Of a DNA stretch of 64,000 bases, positions 54,384 through 64,000 are shown piece by piece (position 1 is the stretch's first letter; each line of letters opens with the position of its first letter). The stretch is from Macrocystis pyrifera. Taxonomy: Eukaryota > Sar > Phaeophyceae > Laminariales > Laminariaceae. The notes beneath the pieces were generated by a model. That model worked only from the letters and a program-made list of their open reading frames with translations. It searched no databases and was not told where the DNA came from. The stretch is taken from the NCBI GenBank assembly GCA_031763025.1, contig JASSKH010000022.1, positions 158,628 to 222,627 on the forward strand, in the 5' to 3' direction. Made by a program: the position numbers and the translations under genes.

Positions 54384-54505
54384 AACCTAAAACAATCATT
54401 TTTTATGCACGAAAAAGTCCCTACGAGCACGCACTCGCTGAGACTCGAACCACGAAATTGATTTTGATAGGCACGCGGACCACCTTCCGAGCCACCGGGG
54501 ACGCC
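54384..54505 (-). mobile_element. tRNA-derived SINE head, copy 5
   Basis: GCTGAGACTCGAACCACGAA and GAGCCACCGGGGACGC; the rest of the SINE (CTCTCGCGCTTTCCCC) lies at about 53,628-53,657, on the far side of an inserted element. Confidence 0.8.
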
Positions 54506-55477
54506 TGTCCGGATATTTGCACCGTTTGATTCTCCATATTAATCTCTACTGTAATCCCGGTAGGGCCTTAAATTTCCGGACTACAGTAGTATATCGTAGG
54601 AGTATTTCGAGGCGGTTATGACACATGATCGGTGGAATCCACCGACAGTTATCTTCGTCTTCGCTGCTGTTTTTGCTGCTGCTCTATTAATAGTATATAC
54701 AAGGCTTCCCTTCGGAGTGGGTATTCCGTCGTTTCGTGTACATGTAACTGCAATTAATTGGCGACATAGCCCAAAGCCAACCAAACTAAATGTATTTGTG
54801 TAAGAAACGGTGAAGGATGTAATAATCGCGTTTATTTATGAATGTAATGTGAAACGTAAGATCGGGTGACGCAAGAGCAAGAATGACATTCGTCTAATAA
54901 TAAGAATAACATCTTTCATCAGTGTGGGGAGAGAGTGGAGTAGTGCTTGGCATGTGGATGATATGTAACATACAGGCTGTTGTTTAAAGGAAGGTTTGGG
55001 ACAGGAGAGAAATCAGCAGTGCCGGCAACGACAACGGTTATGGAAATGTTGTATAGTTGCTGGACGGCCGCGATCTCGATGCAGCCAGCATAGGAGTTTG
55101 GATGAGACATGATATGTAAATATTCTTCCAGGATGCTGTAGTAACGAGGCGGGAGGCCCAGAATGTGGATCTGTTCGCTGTTGAACTCGTTGGATATGTG
55201 TAGGAAGAAATAATCGTGATTTTGGGAAATGTGGGAAACAATTTGTTTCCTTTCGTTCGTCCTGGATTGCGACAATCTGCTTGGTGTACTGCTTCGGAAT
55301 TCCGCGAAGCCCTGGAGCAGGCTTAATGGAAGGGAGTCTTTTTGCGCTTGATGATGATGTCTCCGTCTTTGATGGTGGAGTCCGTCAGGCGGCAGTTGTA
55401 GCACTTGCCACGGACCTGGTCGAAGTAAACATATAGGGTGCGCGGGGCGGGAGTGGCGTGCAGGGAATGGCGGGGGA

Positions 55478-55503
55478 GGGGGGGGGGGGGGGGGGGGGGG
55501 GGG
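55478..55503 (+). repeat. G-rich tract (26 bases)
   Basis: G run following a G/A-rich lead; marks the left edge of the CAG-rich zone. Confidence 0.9.
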
Positions 55504-55559
55504 CAGAGTTCATTATTTGTACTACTCTACAGCGGCACAACATCAGTACGTAATCGCTT

Positions 55560-55885
55560 GCTATACGACGGCAGCAGCAGCAGCAGCAGAAGCAGCAAGT
55601 ACATACTTTCATTGACGATACAGAAATATGTACACACACAAGTGCAGTACAGTACACACACCAATCACGTCCAGCATGATGTACGGCAACAACGCAGCAG
55701 CACCACAAAAAAATCATTGACGATACAGAAATATGTACACACGCACAAGTTTAAGTGCAATAGACACACAAATCATGTCCAGCATGATGTACGGCAACAA
55801 CGCAGCAGCGCCACAAAACGACCAGGAAACACAATTATCCGAGTACATACAAACATTCAGTGAATATTGCGGCAGCACTAAAAGC

Positions 55886-55924
<39 letters not shown>

Positions 55925-57050
55925 GCAACGGATCGCCACAGCGTTGGCAGCAGCAGCATAGCAACGATATGAAAAGAAGGGAGAAAAAAAGTATGTACCC
56001 CGAGGCCGTCCGAAAAGTATTTTTGGTACCTCACTATAGACCCACCTCCGCATGCTGTACGGCAACAACGCAGCAGCAGCAGCATAGCAACGATATGAAA
56101 TACGAGAAAAAGTAGTACGTACGCAAAATGCAGGAGCAAAACGACCAAAATATTTTTTTACGTATCAAAAAAACCATTTGGGTACAAAAATGGCCAATAA
56201 TAACAATAATCCGCGTTGGCAGCAGCAGCATAGCAACGATATGAAAATAAGGAAGAAAAAAAGTATGTACCCTGGTATGCCGCAATCGCAAAACCTACGG
56301 AATTTCATTGACGATACCGAAATATGTACACACGCAAGTACAGCATGATGTACGGCAACAACGCAGCAGCACCACAGCAGCAGCATAGCAACGATATATA
56401 TGAACATAACCAAGCAAAAAACGAGAAATTGCAGTACGTACGCAAAATGCAGGAGCAAAACGACAAAAATATTTTTTCACGTATCAAAAGGAACCATTTG
56501 GGTACAAAAACGACCAAGAAAAACAGTAATCCGAGTACATACGAACATTCAGTGGATATTGCGGCAGCATTAGCAGCAGAAGCAGCTACAGCAGCTACAG
56601 CATTAGCAGCAGCAGAAGCTGCAACGAATCGCCGCAGCGTTGGCAGCAGCAGCAGCAGCAGCAGCATAGCAACGATATGAAAATAAGGAAGAAAAAAAGC
56701 ATGTACCCTGGTATGCCGCCATCGCAAAACCTACGGAATTGAGGATCCGCAAATATGTGCGCTTCCAGCATGATGCACGGCAACAACGCAGCAGCACTAC
56801 ATACAGCAGCAGCAATTGCACAGGAGCAGCAGGTGCACAGCACGGCAACAACGCAGCAGCACTACAGCAGCAGCGAGTGCACAAGAGAAGCAGGTGCACA
56901 GCAGCAGCAGCACTCATGGCGTGGCGCTGATAGCAGCAGCAGCAGCAGCGGCAGCCGAAAACGAGCAAAATGAGTACGCGGGGTCACCAAAACATGTACA
57001 CACAGAAATCGTGTGCATGCACCGAAAATGCACCACAGTAGCAGCAGCAC
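55560..57050. repeat. CAG-rich higher-order repeat
   Basis: CAG runs alternate with conserved modules that recur three to five times: GACGATAC(A/C)GAAATATGTA, AGCATGATGTACGGCAACAA, GCATAGCAACGATATGAAAA, AATCGCCGCAGCGTTGGCAG. The block looks expanded by tandem duplication of a 300-400 base unit. Confidence 0.85.
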
Positions 57051-57316
57051 TCACGTCGTTCGGTGCAGCGGTGACGGCGACAGCCGAATCCTCCGTTCCT
57101 TCGTTCACGTCCCGCAAACAGTTGTGCATGTGCGCGTTCGCGTGCACTGTGTGTAAGAGGAGCCGACGCAACGCACGAAGGGGAAAGAACGAGCATGGAT
57201 GAGTCAAACAAAAATATAAACGCTTTGACGTAGGTTTGTATGCAAAAAGGCAATTGAAAACCCCCAAAAAACGTACTGGCAACGTACAGCATGCACAATA
57301 GACATACGACACTCAC

Positions 57317-57686
57317 CACTGTCAGCAGTCTCGAGGGAGTACGAGACAGTCCCTTCCTTGATCGGGCGAGCACAGAACTCGCAGTCGGTTGCCCTGCCAG
57401 GATGATCCCGCCACCACGCGCGTGAGATCCTTGCAGGTGGCGAAGGCCACGTTTTTGCCGCCAGGCGCGGAATTCTTGACCAAGTGCTGGTCCGTGCACT
57501 GGTCGCAAACAACAGCCGGCACTAGGTCGGTCTTTGTCGTTGCCGCTCTCTTGCCAGGGGGCGAGGACCACGCGCCTCTCGACGAGGGGGAGGTGAACTT
57601 AGGGGGCGTGGAGAAGGGAGAGGCGGGGGTTGCAGCACCAGCAGGTTCGCCACCGACAGCAGCAGCTTGGCCGCCGACAGCTGCAC
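57317..57686 (-). CDS. candidate exon of unknown gene, S/T/P-rich then CxxC motifs, frame conflict
   Basis: I do not recognise this gene. On the minus strand an acceptor-like GCATAGATAG precedes an open frame running from an Ala/Gly/Pro-rich start through KFTSPSSRGAWSSPPGKRA to VVCDQCTDQHLVKNS and FATCKDLTRVVAG. A second CxxC segment, ATDCEFCARPIKEGTVSY, follows but in a neighbouring frame and ends at a GTGAGT donor (57,316-57,311). The first frame meets a TGA at 57,324-57,322. Two paired CxxC motifs suggest a small zinc-binding module if a one-base shift near 57,400 is a sequence error or mutation. The plus strand also has a 146-residue open frame here, so strand is not certain. Confidence 0.35.
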
Positions 57687-59845
57687 CTATCTATGCCGTT
57701 CGTCGAAGGCGAGACGCCTCTTTTAGGCGCCGTGCGAAGAGCTGTCTATTGGTTGGCAGTTTGCGGAAGAAGAAAGAAGAAAGGTTGTTTGGCTGTTCGG
57801 CTGTATCAAAGAAGAAGGGCTGTTTGTGAAGAGCTGTCTATCAGTCGGTCTGTCTGCCAAGAGCTAGCAAGTGACAACGACCCCAAAAATCGTAATTATA
57901 GTTGTATTTATAACTATTTGTAGATATATCTTACTCTCTGAGCATGCTGGGTTGGTACATCCCTGGCCTCTCAGAGCTCCCACTTGGAAATCGCCTCCTT
58001 TTATTGCTTGCCGGATCTTTCCAGTGGGTCTTTGTTTTCTCCTTTTATTTCTCTTGGCAATTTCGGTTCCCTTTTTTCCTTTTTTTTCTTCTTTCGCTCC
58101 GTGTGCGTGCGTGTACTCGGAGCACTGCACCGCGGGCGAGCCCGGCGCCCTCGCGGGTGTCAGCGGGTGCTGGCGGGTAGAGGGGGGGGTTGCAAGGAGC
58201 GCGGTCGCCGCTTTCGTGCCTAGGCGTTGCGTGTGCCTCGAGACACGAGGGATGCATGAATGGGCTCTGTCTGGCCTCCATTTATTTGTGATTTTGAATA
58301 GAATATGTACGAGTTTTTAAGGGTCGTTCGGGATTGCACGATAATATTCAAGCAGTGCGTATTTGTGCGACCGGGCTGAAGCTCAAGGAGAGAGCTGGGC
58401 AGTCCTAACACCAACATTGTCGAGCTGGCGAACGACGGCCATGGTGAGCACCGGACTCACGCGAGGCGGGCGGCGTACGAGGCTGAGAGAGAAGCTCTGC
58501 TGTTCGTTTTTTTTTCTTTTTTGATCGGTGCAAGGTGTTTCAATCAGGCAGAAAACTACCACATGAGCGGACGGGGATTGTTGCTTCTTTCTAAAAAAAG
58601 GTTTCATTTTCGTTGTTTTTGCGGTGCTGCTGTGCCGTGCCGTGCTTTCTCTTTAGTACATACAGCAATCATATCAAAAGAAGAAAAGGATTACCCTACC
58701 TGGGGTATGTACGCACGTACGGCATGTGAGCGAGCGTAGCGGGCGGAAACGCCCGCGACGCGAAGCGTATGTGGCGTCCGAGCTGTTTTTCCTGAAGCAT
58801 GGTGGTGGCGGGACTCTTGGCAATAGCAAGTCGCCAGTTTGCAACTACAACAATGAATCATGAAAAAACCATATTCAATCATGGACCTCTGTCCGCTTCG
58901 CATGACTTGTTGTACTTTTCCTTCCTGAGCGAGCGTAGCGGGCGGCGTAGGCCGCCCGCGGAGCGAAGCGCCTTGTATATATGCTATTTATATCACGTCG
59001 CGGCGTGGCTTGCTTTGCTCATGTTGTGATACGATTGTAATGCTGCAGCACACACGAGTACCAGGTATATTCCAGCTGGTACTTAAACTAGTACACACAA
59101 GATAAGTTCGCGTTACGTATATATACAAGATTCTGCGGCTGACGCGGTCCGCATCATCGAGCAAATCCAAGACCTTTGACAGCAGTAGTGGAGACGCGAA
59201 ACACATCAACCCACAGGAAGCGTTTTACGAGGGTTTAGTATCAAGATGATATTGACGGTGCGGCAGAGTAACGCACCAACCCCCACAGGAAGAATTCAAG
59301 AGTGGTTTTGAATGAGACGATACTTCACGAACGCGGTTGAAGATCGCGGCTGCACCACAAAACACGGCTAGCCGACGCCCAACTCATTAAAACTCCTGGA
59401 AGCCCCTAAAACCATCGTATGAGACACGAAGCCAACGCCTCCCTATATCTTCAAGAACAACGCGAGCCGCCGTACGTAAACGTATCGCTGTGGAGCGGCC
59501 CGAAATATCTCCACTGTATATGCTACCTGGCATTGCTTAATCGTCCAGTTGTAGTACCACTACTGTGAGTGAAGACTCATTATGAAGGGGACAGATATAT
59601 ACTGGTACAAGTCAGTTAATTTATCAACGATCCTTGGAGACATTTAGTATGAAAGAGGTATAACAAGAGATAACGATGATACGTGACGAAATAATCGAAT
59701 CGTACTGCTGCGCGCAGGGCAGCTGGTGGTCTGTACGGCCTAGAAGCTTTTTTTCGAGAGAAGGTCGAAACGAGTGGTCGTGCTTCCACGCATCCATATG
59801 GAGGAATTTATCATTCTAGAGATAGTTAATGAAGGAATTTATCGT

Positions 59846-59884
59846 GGTTTGTCCCCAAAACGGGACTGCGGGTCTAAAGGGGTT
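59846..59884 (+). mobile_element. family I MITE, copy 5 (right half only)
   Basis: GGTTTGTCCCCAAAACGGGA then CTGCGGGTCTAAAGGGG; no left half is seen. Confidence 0.7.
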
Positions 59885-59901
59885 GAAGAACTTAAGTTCT
59901 G

Positions 59902-60012
59902 CTATTACGGGGGTCCATAGTTAACAGGACATATGGTGTACATAAAAAACTATATATTTGCCTATTTTTTCTAACAAAATTTGGTCCCGTTAACTATGGA
60001 CCCCCGTAATAG
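59902..60012 (+). mobile_element. family A MITE, copy 11
   Basis: CTATTACGGGGGTCCATAGT ... ACTATGGACCCCCGTAATAG. Confidence 0.9.
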
Positions 60013-60289
60013 TACTCGTTCATGTGCAAGCAGTGATCGCAAGTCAGCAACATGGAGTACCTGCAATATACGGTGAAGGTCAGTGAACAGCGATTCGCCT
60101 CACAACAAGCGTCGGGGGCAGATCAACGAAACCTGTTTTAATCGGGTGCAACAAGAGGGAAGCCATGTCCACCCCAGTTCCAGCGCCCTCCAGCGTCCGT
60201 GTCGCATGCGCTTAGCGGACCCAATTGGTCTTTCTGTTGCCGTGTTCTTCGGGGCGATCGTCGCAAGCGCTTAGCGGATCCGTTTGGTC

Positions 60290-60316
60290 CTCCTGCTGCT
60301 GCTGCTGCTGCTGCAG
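60290..60316 (+). repeat. CTG triplet run
   Basis: Eight to nine CTG units. A 77-residue minus-strand frame across it (Ser/Arg-rich, poly-Ala) is not convincing as a gene. Confidence 0.85.
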
Positions 60317-60844
60317 ACGCGCGACTGCTGGGGCTGCTGTTGCCGTTGCGGCTGCTTCTCCTTGGTGACATCGCTCTCGCTTTGCATCTTCACCTCCTCA
60401 TTTTATCCCCTCACCACCTTGCACCATCAGCTCACTTATCCCCTCGTCACCTTATACCTGCAACGTATGCTCTTACGTAGTTGATGTGATATGATGCTTG
60501 CAGCTTCACCTCACTTATCACCTCATCACCTTGTACCTTACCTGGTATACCTATGCTCTTGGGTGCTTGATGTGATATGACGGCATACGGTTTGATATAC
60601 TATTTAAATGGAATCATGCTTTTGTGTAATTGATGATAATTTAAATATTGTTGTATACGGTTTGATGTACTACGATATGGGATATGATATGTTGGTGGTA
60701 TGGCATAATGGTACGGTTTGATATTGTGATATGGGATAATGGTGCGGTGTCGTGGAGGTAATTTATTGTTAAATTTGCCTGGTGGTATGGTATGTTCCAG
60801 TATACATGTATATAAGGTCCGTAAGGGTCGAACACGTCGTCTTG

Positions 60845-61385
60845 AACTCTCTAGGATTGAAAAATCGGCAGAGACACTGGTTATACTGGATGTCGACGTG
60901 TAGAAAGAACGGTTAATGTGAAAAACGCACACATTGCATAGTAGTGAATGCACGAGATACTTTCAGAACTTACTATTAATATTGATATTACTATTAAGAG
61001 AAGCTCGACGCGCTATTGCATACGTCTGAGAAACATATTATTTGATACCTGGTACCCTGGTGTGTGTGTGTTTTCGCATTAAACCATTCTTTCTACACGT
61101 CGACATCCAGTATAACCAGTGTCTCACATACACCAGGGTACCACAGGTATCAAATAATATGTTTCTCAGACGTGTGCAATAGTGCGTCGAGCTTCTCGTA
61201 ATAGTGATATTAATATAAATAGTAAGTTCTGAAAGTGCATTCACTATTATACAATGTGTGTGTTTTGTTCACATGAAACCGTTCTTTTTACCCGTCGACA
61301 TCCAGCACAACCAGCAGGGTCCGTGCCAATTGTTCAATACTAGAAGAGATCCAAGTTCTGTGGTCACAAAGCTACGCCACAGCAG
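60845..61385. repeat. long palindrome built from family D repeats
   Basis: Left arm about 60,845-61,068 and right arm about 61,132-61,360 are reverse complements over more than 200 bases (for example AAACATATTATTTGATACCT against AGGTATCAAATAATATGTTT). Family D copies form the outer parts of both arms, and a third partial copy (TTAAACCATTCTTTCTACAC) fills the loop at 61,078-61,120. Confidence 0.9.
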
Positions 61386-61388
<3 letters not shown>

Positions 61389-61417
<29 letters not shown>

Positions 61418-61725
61418 CATCACTTTTACTTTCCAGCCCACTCGTAGGAGGTTTTACCCTCGACGATCTTCTGGACAAGCCGTGGTCACAGGTGTCGTCC
61501 CTTCTCCCCCCCGGTACGTGCCTTTATTTTTTGTCGCGCATAGGGTTCAGCATTCCCACTGCTCGTCGATTTTTATCGAATGTAGCCAACTCACGCTTTC
61601 GCGCTTTCCGCTTATCATTTTTTTATGCGAGAAAAAGTCCCTGTGAGCATGCCCTCGGTGAGACTTGAACCCACGAAATTGATCTTGACAGGCACGCGGA
61701 CCACCTATCAAGCCACCGGGGACGC
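61389..61725 (-). mobile_element. tRNA-derived SINE, copy with poly-A tail
   Basis: On the minus strand the head reads like a tRNA gene: box A TGGCTTGATAGGTGG and box B GGTTCAAGTCTCACC about 35 bases later, inside CGTCCCCGGTGGC ... . A body of about 230 bases follows and the element ends in a 29-base A run (T run at 61,389-61,417 on the plus strand). This is a retroposed SINE structure. Confidence 0.9.
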
Positions 61726-62607
61726 CGGTATACTACGCTGCCACGTATGCAGTATGTGCACACAGTGAGCAATGCGATGCCATCATGCGTACTGGATAAG
61801 ACAGGCACAACATACACGTTCTTATGTAATAGAGAAACGAAAGGAAACCAAAAGAAACAAAAACAAATAGACAAATCGAAAGAGTTTTTTTTTTTTTTTT
61901 TTTAAATACAGTAGAAGGAACAAACTGTCGTACCCCCCCGCAGGGGGGGGGCGTGGTAGACACTTGAAAAGATACCAACCAACAACACGAAGAAGGTTTT
62001 TTTTTCTAGCTTGTCGAATGTCCTTTACGAACCATGACAAATGTCCTATGTCCCCGCCCAGTACGACCACGAGTAGTACCGATGGCCAGCACGCAGACGC
62101 TCGGTATGTATGAGCCAAGCCCCGCCTGCCTGCCTGCTGGGGTGCAGTCTATGCCGGTGCCGCCTGGTCTCTCTCGCCACTCTCACCAACTCCAACTGCG
62201 ACTGACTTCACAAAAAAAAAAAGACAATCAAGCTGAGAACAACGCTCGAATGCGTTTCACTGTTTCATCGAGGGCAACAACAATTTAATTTGGTTGTACT
62301 CGCTCGTATATACTGCAACCGCCAAGTGGCTTTGACGTGCGAGCAATCATCCTTCACGACTCCTCCAGCAGCAGTATGGGAGGTTAGTCGAAACGGTCGC
62401 AAACGGGGATTCTATTCCCAGCTAGAGTGGTATGAGATACCACAGGCACCTCGTATGTTCCTGGTATGACACAGGTAGGTGGTCGCGCCGCATGTATACG
62501 AATATACATACCAGGTATATAATATCTGTATTTGCTGGCATGTTTAGCTGGAGCTTGCGGGTGCTAGGCCTATGTTCCACAAAGGGTTTCGCGAGCTTGA
62601 TATTCCA

Positions 62608-62817
62608 AACCCTTCTAATACTGGGGGCCATAGTTAGTAGGACCTACGGTACACCCACAAAACCTATATATTTAACTATTTTTTCTAATAATTTTTGGTC
62701 CTGTTTACTAGGGTCCCCCGTAATAGCACTGTCGTCCCGTTTTCGAGACGAACTATGTGTGATACTCAGAGCTTGAGTGTTTTGTTCCCAAAACGGGACT
62801 ACGGTCCTGAAAGGGTT
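62608..62817 (+). mobile_element. family I MITE, copy 6, carrying a family A copy
   Basis: ACCCTT, the family A insertion, then CACTGTCGTCCCGTTTTCGA; right end TTCCCAAAACGGGACTACGG ... AAAGGGTT. Confidence 0.82.
62615..62726 (+). mobile_element. family A MITE, copy 12, nested in a family I element
   Basis: CTAATACTGGGGGCCATAGT ... TACTAGGGTCCCCCGTAATAG-type end; the family I sequence ACCCTT resumes as CACTGTCGTCCCG after it. Confidence 0.85.
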
Positions 62818-63311
62818 TTGATAGAGAGCGCTTCGCTCCGCGGGTGGCATTCGCCGCGCGCTGCGCTCGCTCACGAAACGGAAAAATAGAAGACGAAAAA
62901 TGTGTTCTTCATGTGGACAGTTTTCCACGGCGATGGTAGGTGCAGACCGGCGACTTGCAAATGCCGAGAGCCCCGCCGCCGTGCTCGAGGAAAACAACTC
63001 GGGGACGCCTTCCTAGTAGGACTTTGGCTCCATTTTTTCAAGTTTCGTGCTCTCTTGCTACCCCGATCGTACCATGCATGCACCATCAGGTCACCATCAG
63101 ATCGGCATCAGGTATACATGAATGCACCGTCCGGTTAACTCCTTTTGAGACGACCGAAGGCAAATGATAGCTTTGGTGGTGTCAGCCGTCCACGAGCAGG
63201 TCGAGCGCCCAGCAGTAAAAGGATACAGGGTCGTGCCGCGCCCGTGCCGCATGTTGTGAACGATTCCTCGCTTTCAACCATTCCAGCGCGGGACGCCAAC
63301 CGTTGTATCGT

Positions 63312-63333
63312 CCCCCCCCCCCCCCCCCCCCCC
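63312..63333 (+). repeat. homopolymer C tract (22 bases) inside a dispersed repeat
   Basis: Preceded by CGCTTTCAACCATTCCAG and CCAACCGTTGTATCGT. The same flanking words occur at 9,330-9,390 without the C run. Confidence 0.85.
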
Positions 63334-63494
63334 AATCACGCAGTAGCATCAATGATTGCCGTAATGGTCACTTTTGTATCGTAGATCGATTCTCCCCTCC
63401 GGAGTCCCAGGAAAATGGAAGAAAAAAAAAATCCCGTCTCATGCATCCCCTTGCTCTTCGCGCGACCCTAACGCGTCCCCCTATCCCCTTGTCC

Positions 63495-63737
63495 TCATCG
63501 CCTACCGCGGTGCAGCGGTAAGCCTGTAGTCGGAGGCACAGGGAGAACGAAAAAGGTCAGGCCGCAGGGAGAACAGAGGGAAGTTTCCATAAATAACGCG
63601 GCGAGATTAAAGGTGGCGGGAGGGGTGGCGAAGGGTCGGCGGCTGGAGTCTCCCGACGTGTTTTTGCGTCCCATGATGGCCAAGGTGAGGGTGGGCAGGG
63701 TGCGCATGTTCTTGGGGTGCAGGGCGAGGGGGAGCAT
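63495..63737 (-). CDS. weak candidate open frame of 80 residues, unknown function
   Basis: An ATG in CACAATATG context opens MLPLALHPKNMRTLPTLTLA and continues through MGRKNTSGDSSRRPFATPPA to a stop at 63,495. The first 45 residues have plausible coding composition; the tail (CSPCGLTFFVLPVPP) does not. I see no domain and no clear splice sites. It could be a chance frame or a first exon of a gene upstream of the channel. Confidence 0.2.
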   Translation of the reverse strand: MLPLALHPKNMRTLPTLTLAIMGRKNTSGDSSRRPFATPPATFNLAALFMETSLCSPCGLTFFVLPVPPTTGLPLHRGRR

Positions 63738-64000
63738 ATTGTGAGTGTTTTTCTTCGCTTGGCCTCTTCTTACGGGAGGGCAAATTGTGTGGGCTCTTCA
63801 GAACCGCCGGCGGACCCGAAAAATCACCCATGCTCCTACGTTGAAGCAGCATATTTGTTTCTGATTACCGTAAATATGAATACACGCACATTTAACCCCT
63901 TGCCATGTGCTGCAAATATTTCCAGACTATTTGCCGTGTAGTCTGCCCCCCCCCCCCAGCCCCCCCTCCCTAAATAATATACCTGGTATATATATATTGG

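Larger units (their letters stand above)
57700..60080. other. region without recognised gene (57.7-60.1 kb)
   Basis: I see only A/T-rich DNA, two GC-rich palindromic patches (GCGAGCGTAGCGGGCGG at about 58,730 and 58,928, again in complement at about 62,828), and MITE pieces near 59.9 kb. Confidence 0.6.

Noticed and set aside
61640..61725. Apparent tRNA gene on the minus strand
   Set aside because: Box A and box B are present, but the sequence recurs at several loci followed by the same non-tRNA body, so it is the head of a SINE.

Overview
The window reads as a nuclear eukaryotic sequence. It has almost no dense coding, many short interspersed and inverted repeats, CAG/CTG triplet runs, very long homopolymer C/G tracts, and split genes with GTGAGT-type donors. 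I see no bacterial gene layout. The CAG/CTG runs, a Ty3/gypsy element of protist type and a BK-like potassium channel would fit a stramenopile such as a brown alga. That placement is a weak inference from style, not proof.

The main result is one minus-strand gene that fills most of the window. Ten exons between 52,653 and 243 join, with every intron phase matching, into 1,359 coding bases (453 residues). They encode a BK/Slo-type potassium channel: an S0-like segment, S1 to S6, a pore helix with the TVGYGD filter, and most of the first RCK domain. The filter is split between two exons (10,859-10,962 and 6,522-6,663). The 3' end of the gene runs off the left edge. Coding is about 2.6 % of the span, and introns run from 0.9 to 14.3 kb.

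The introns are full of mobile DNA. From left to right: a VNTR and poly-C-tailed repeats (0-2 kb and 5.9-13.6 kb); a degenerate Ty3/gypsy retrotransposon antisense to the channel gene (15.8-20.7 kb); foldback-like elements with inverted tandem arrays (22.2-28.4 kb); a solo LTR (31.3 kb); inverted-repeat elements (32.6-36.5 kb); a hAT-like non-autonomous element with an 8-bp target duplication (38.4-39.9 kb); LINE fragments and a diverged 1-kb direct repeat (41.5-46.8 kb); and a second solo LTR (50 kb). Several MITE-like families (named A, B, D and I here) and a tRNA-derived SINE recur across the window. The SINE always lies on the minus strand.

Right of 52.7 kb there is no confidently assigned gene. 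I see a possible short 5' exon of the channel, a cysteine-containing candidate exon at 57.3-57.7 kb, a CAG-rich higher-order repeat at 55.5-57.0 kb, a long palindrome at 60.8-61.4 kb and a weak open frame at 63.5-63.7 kb.
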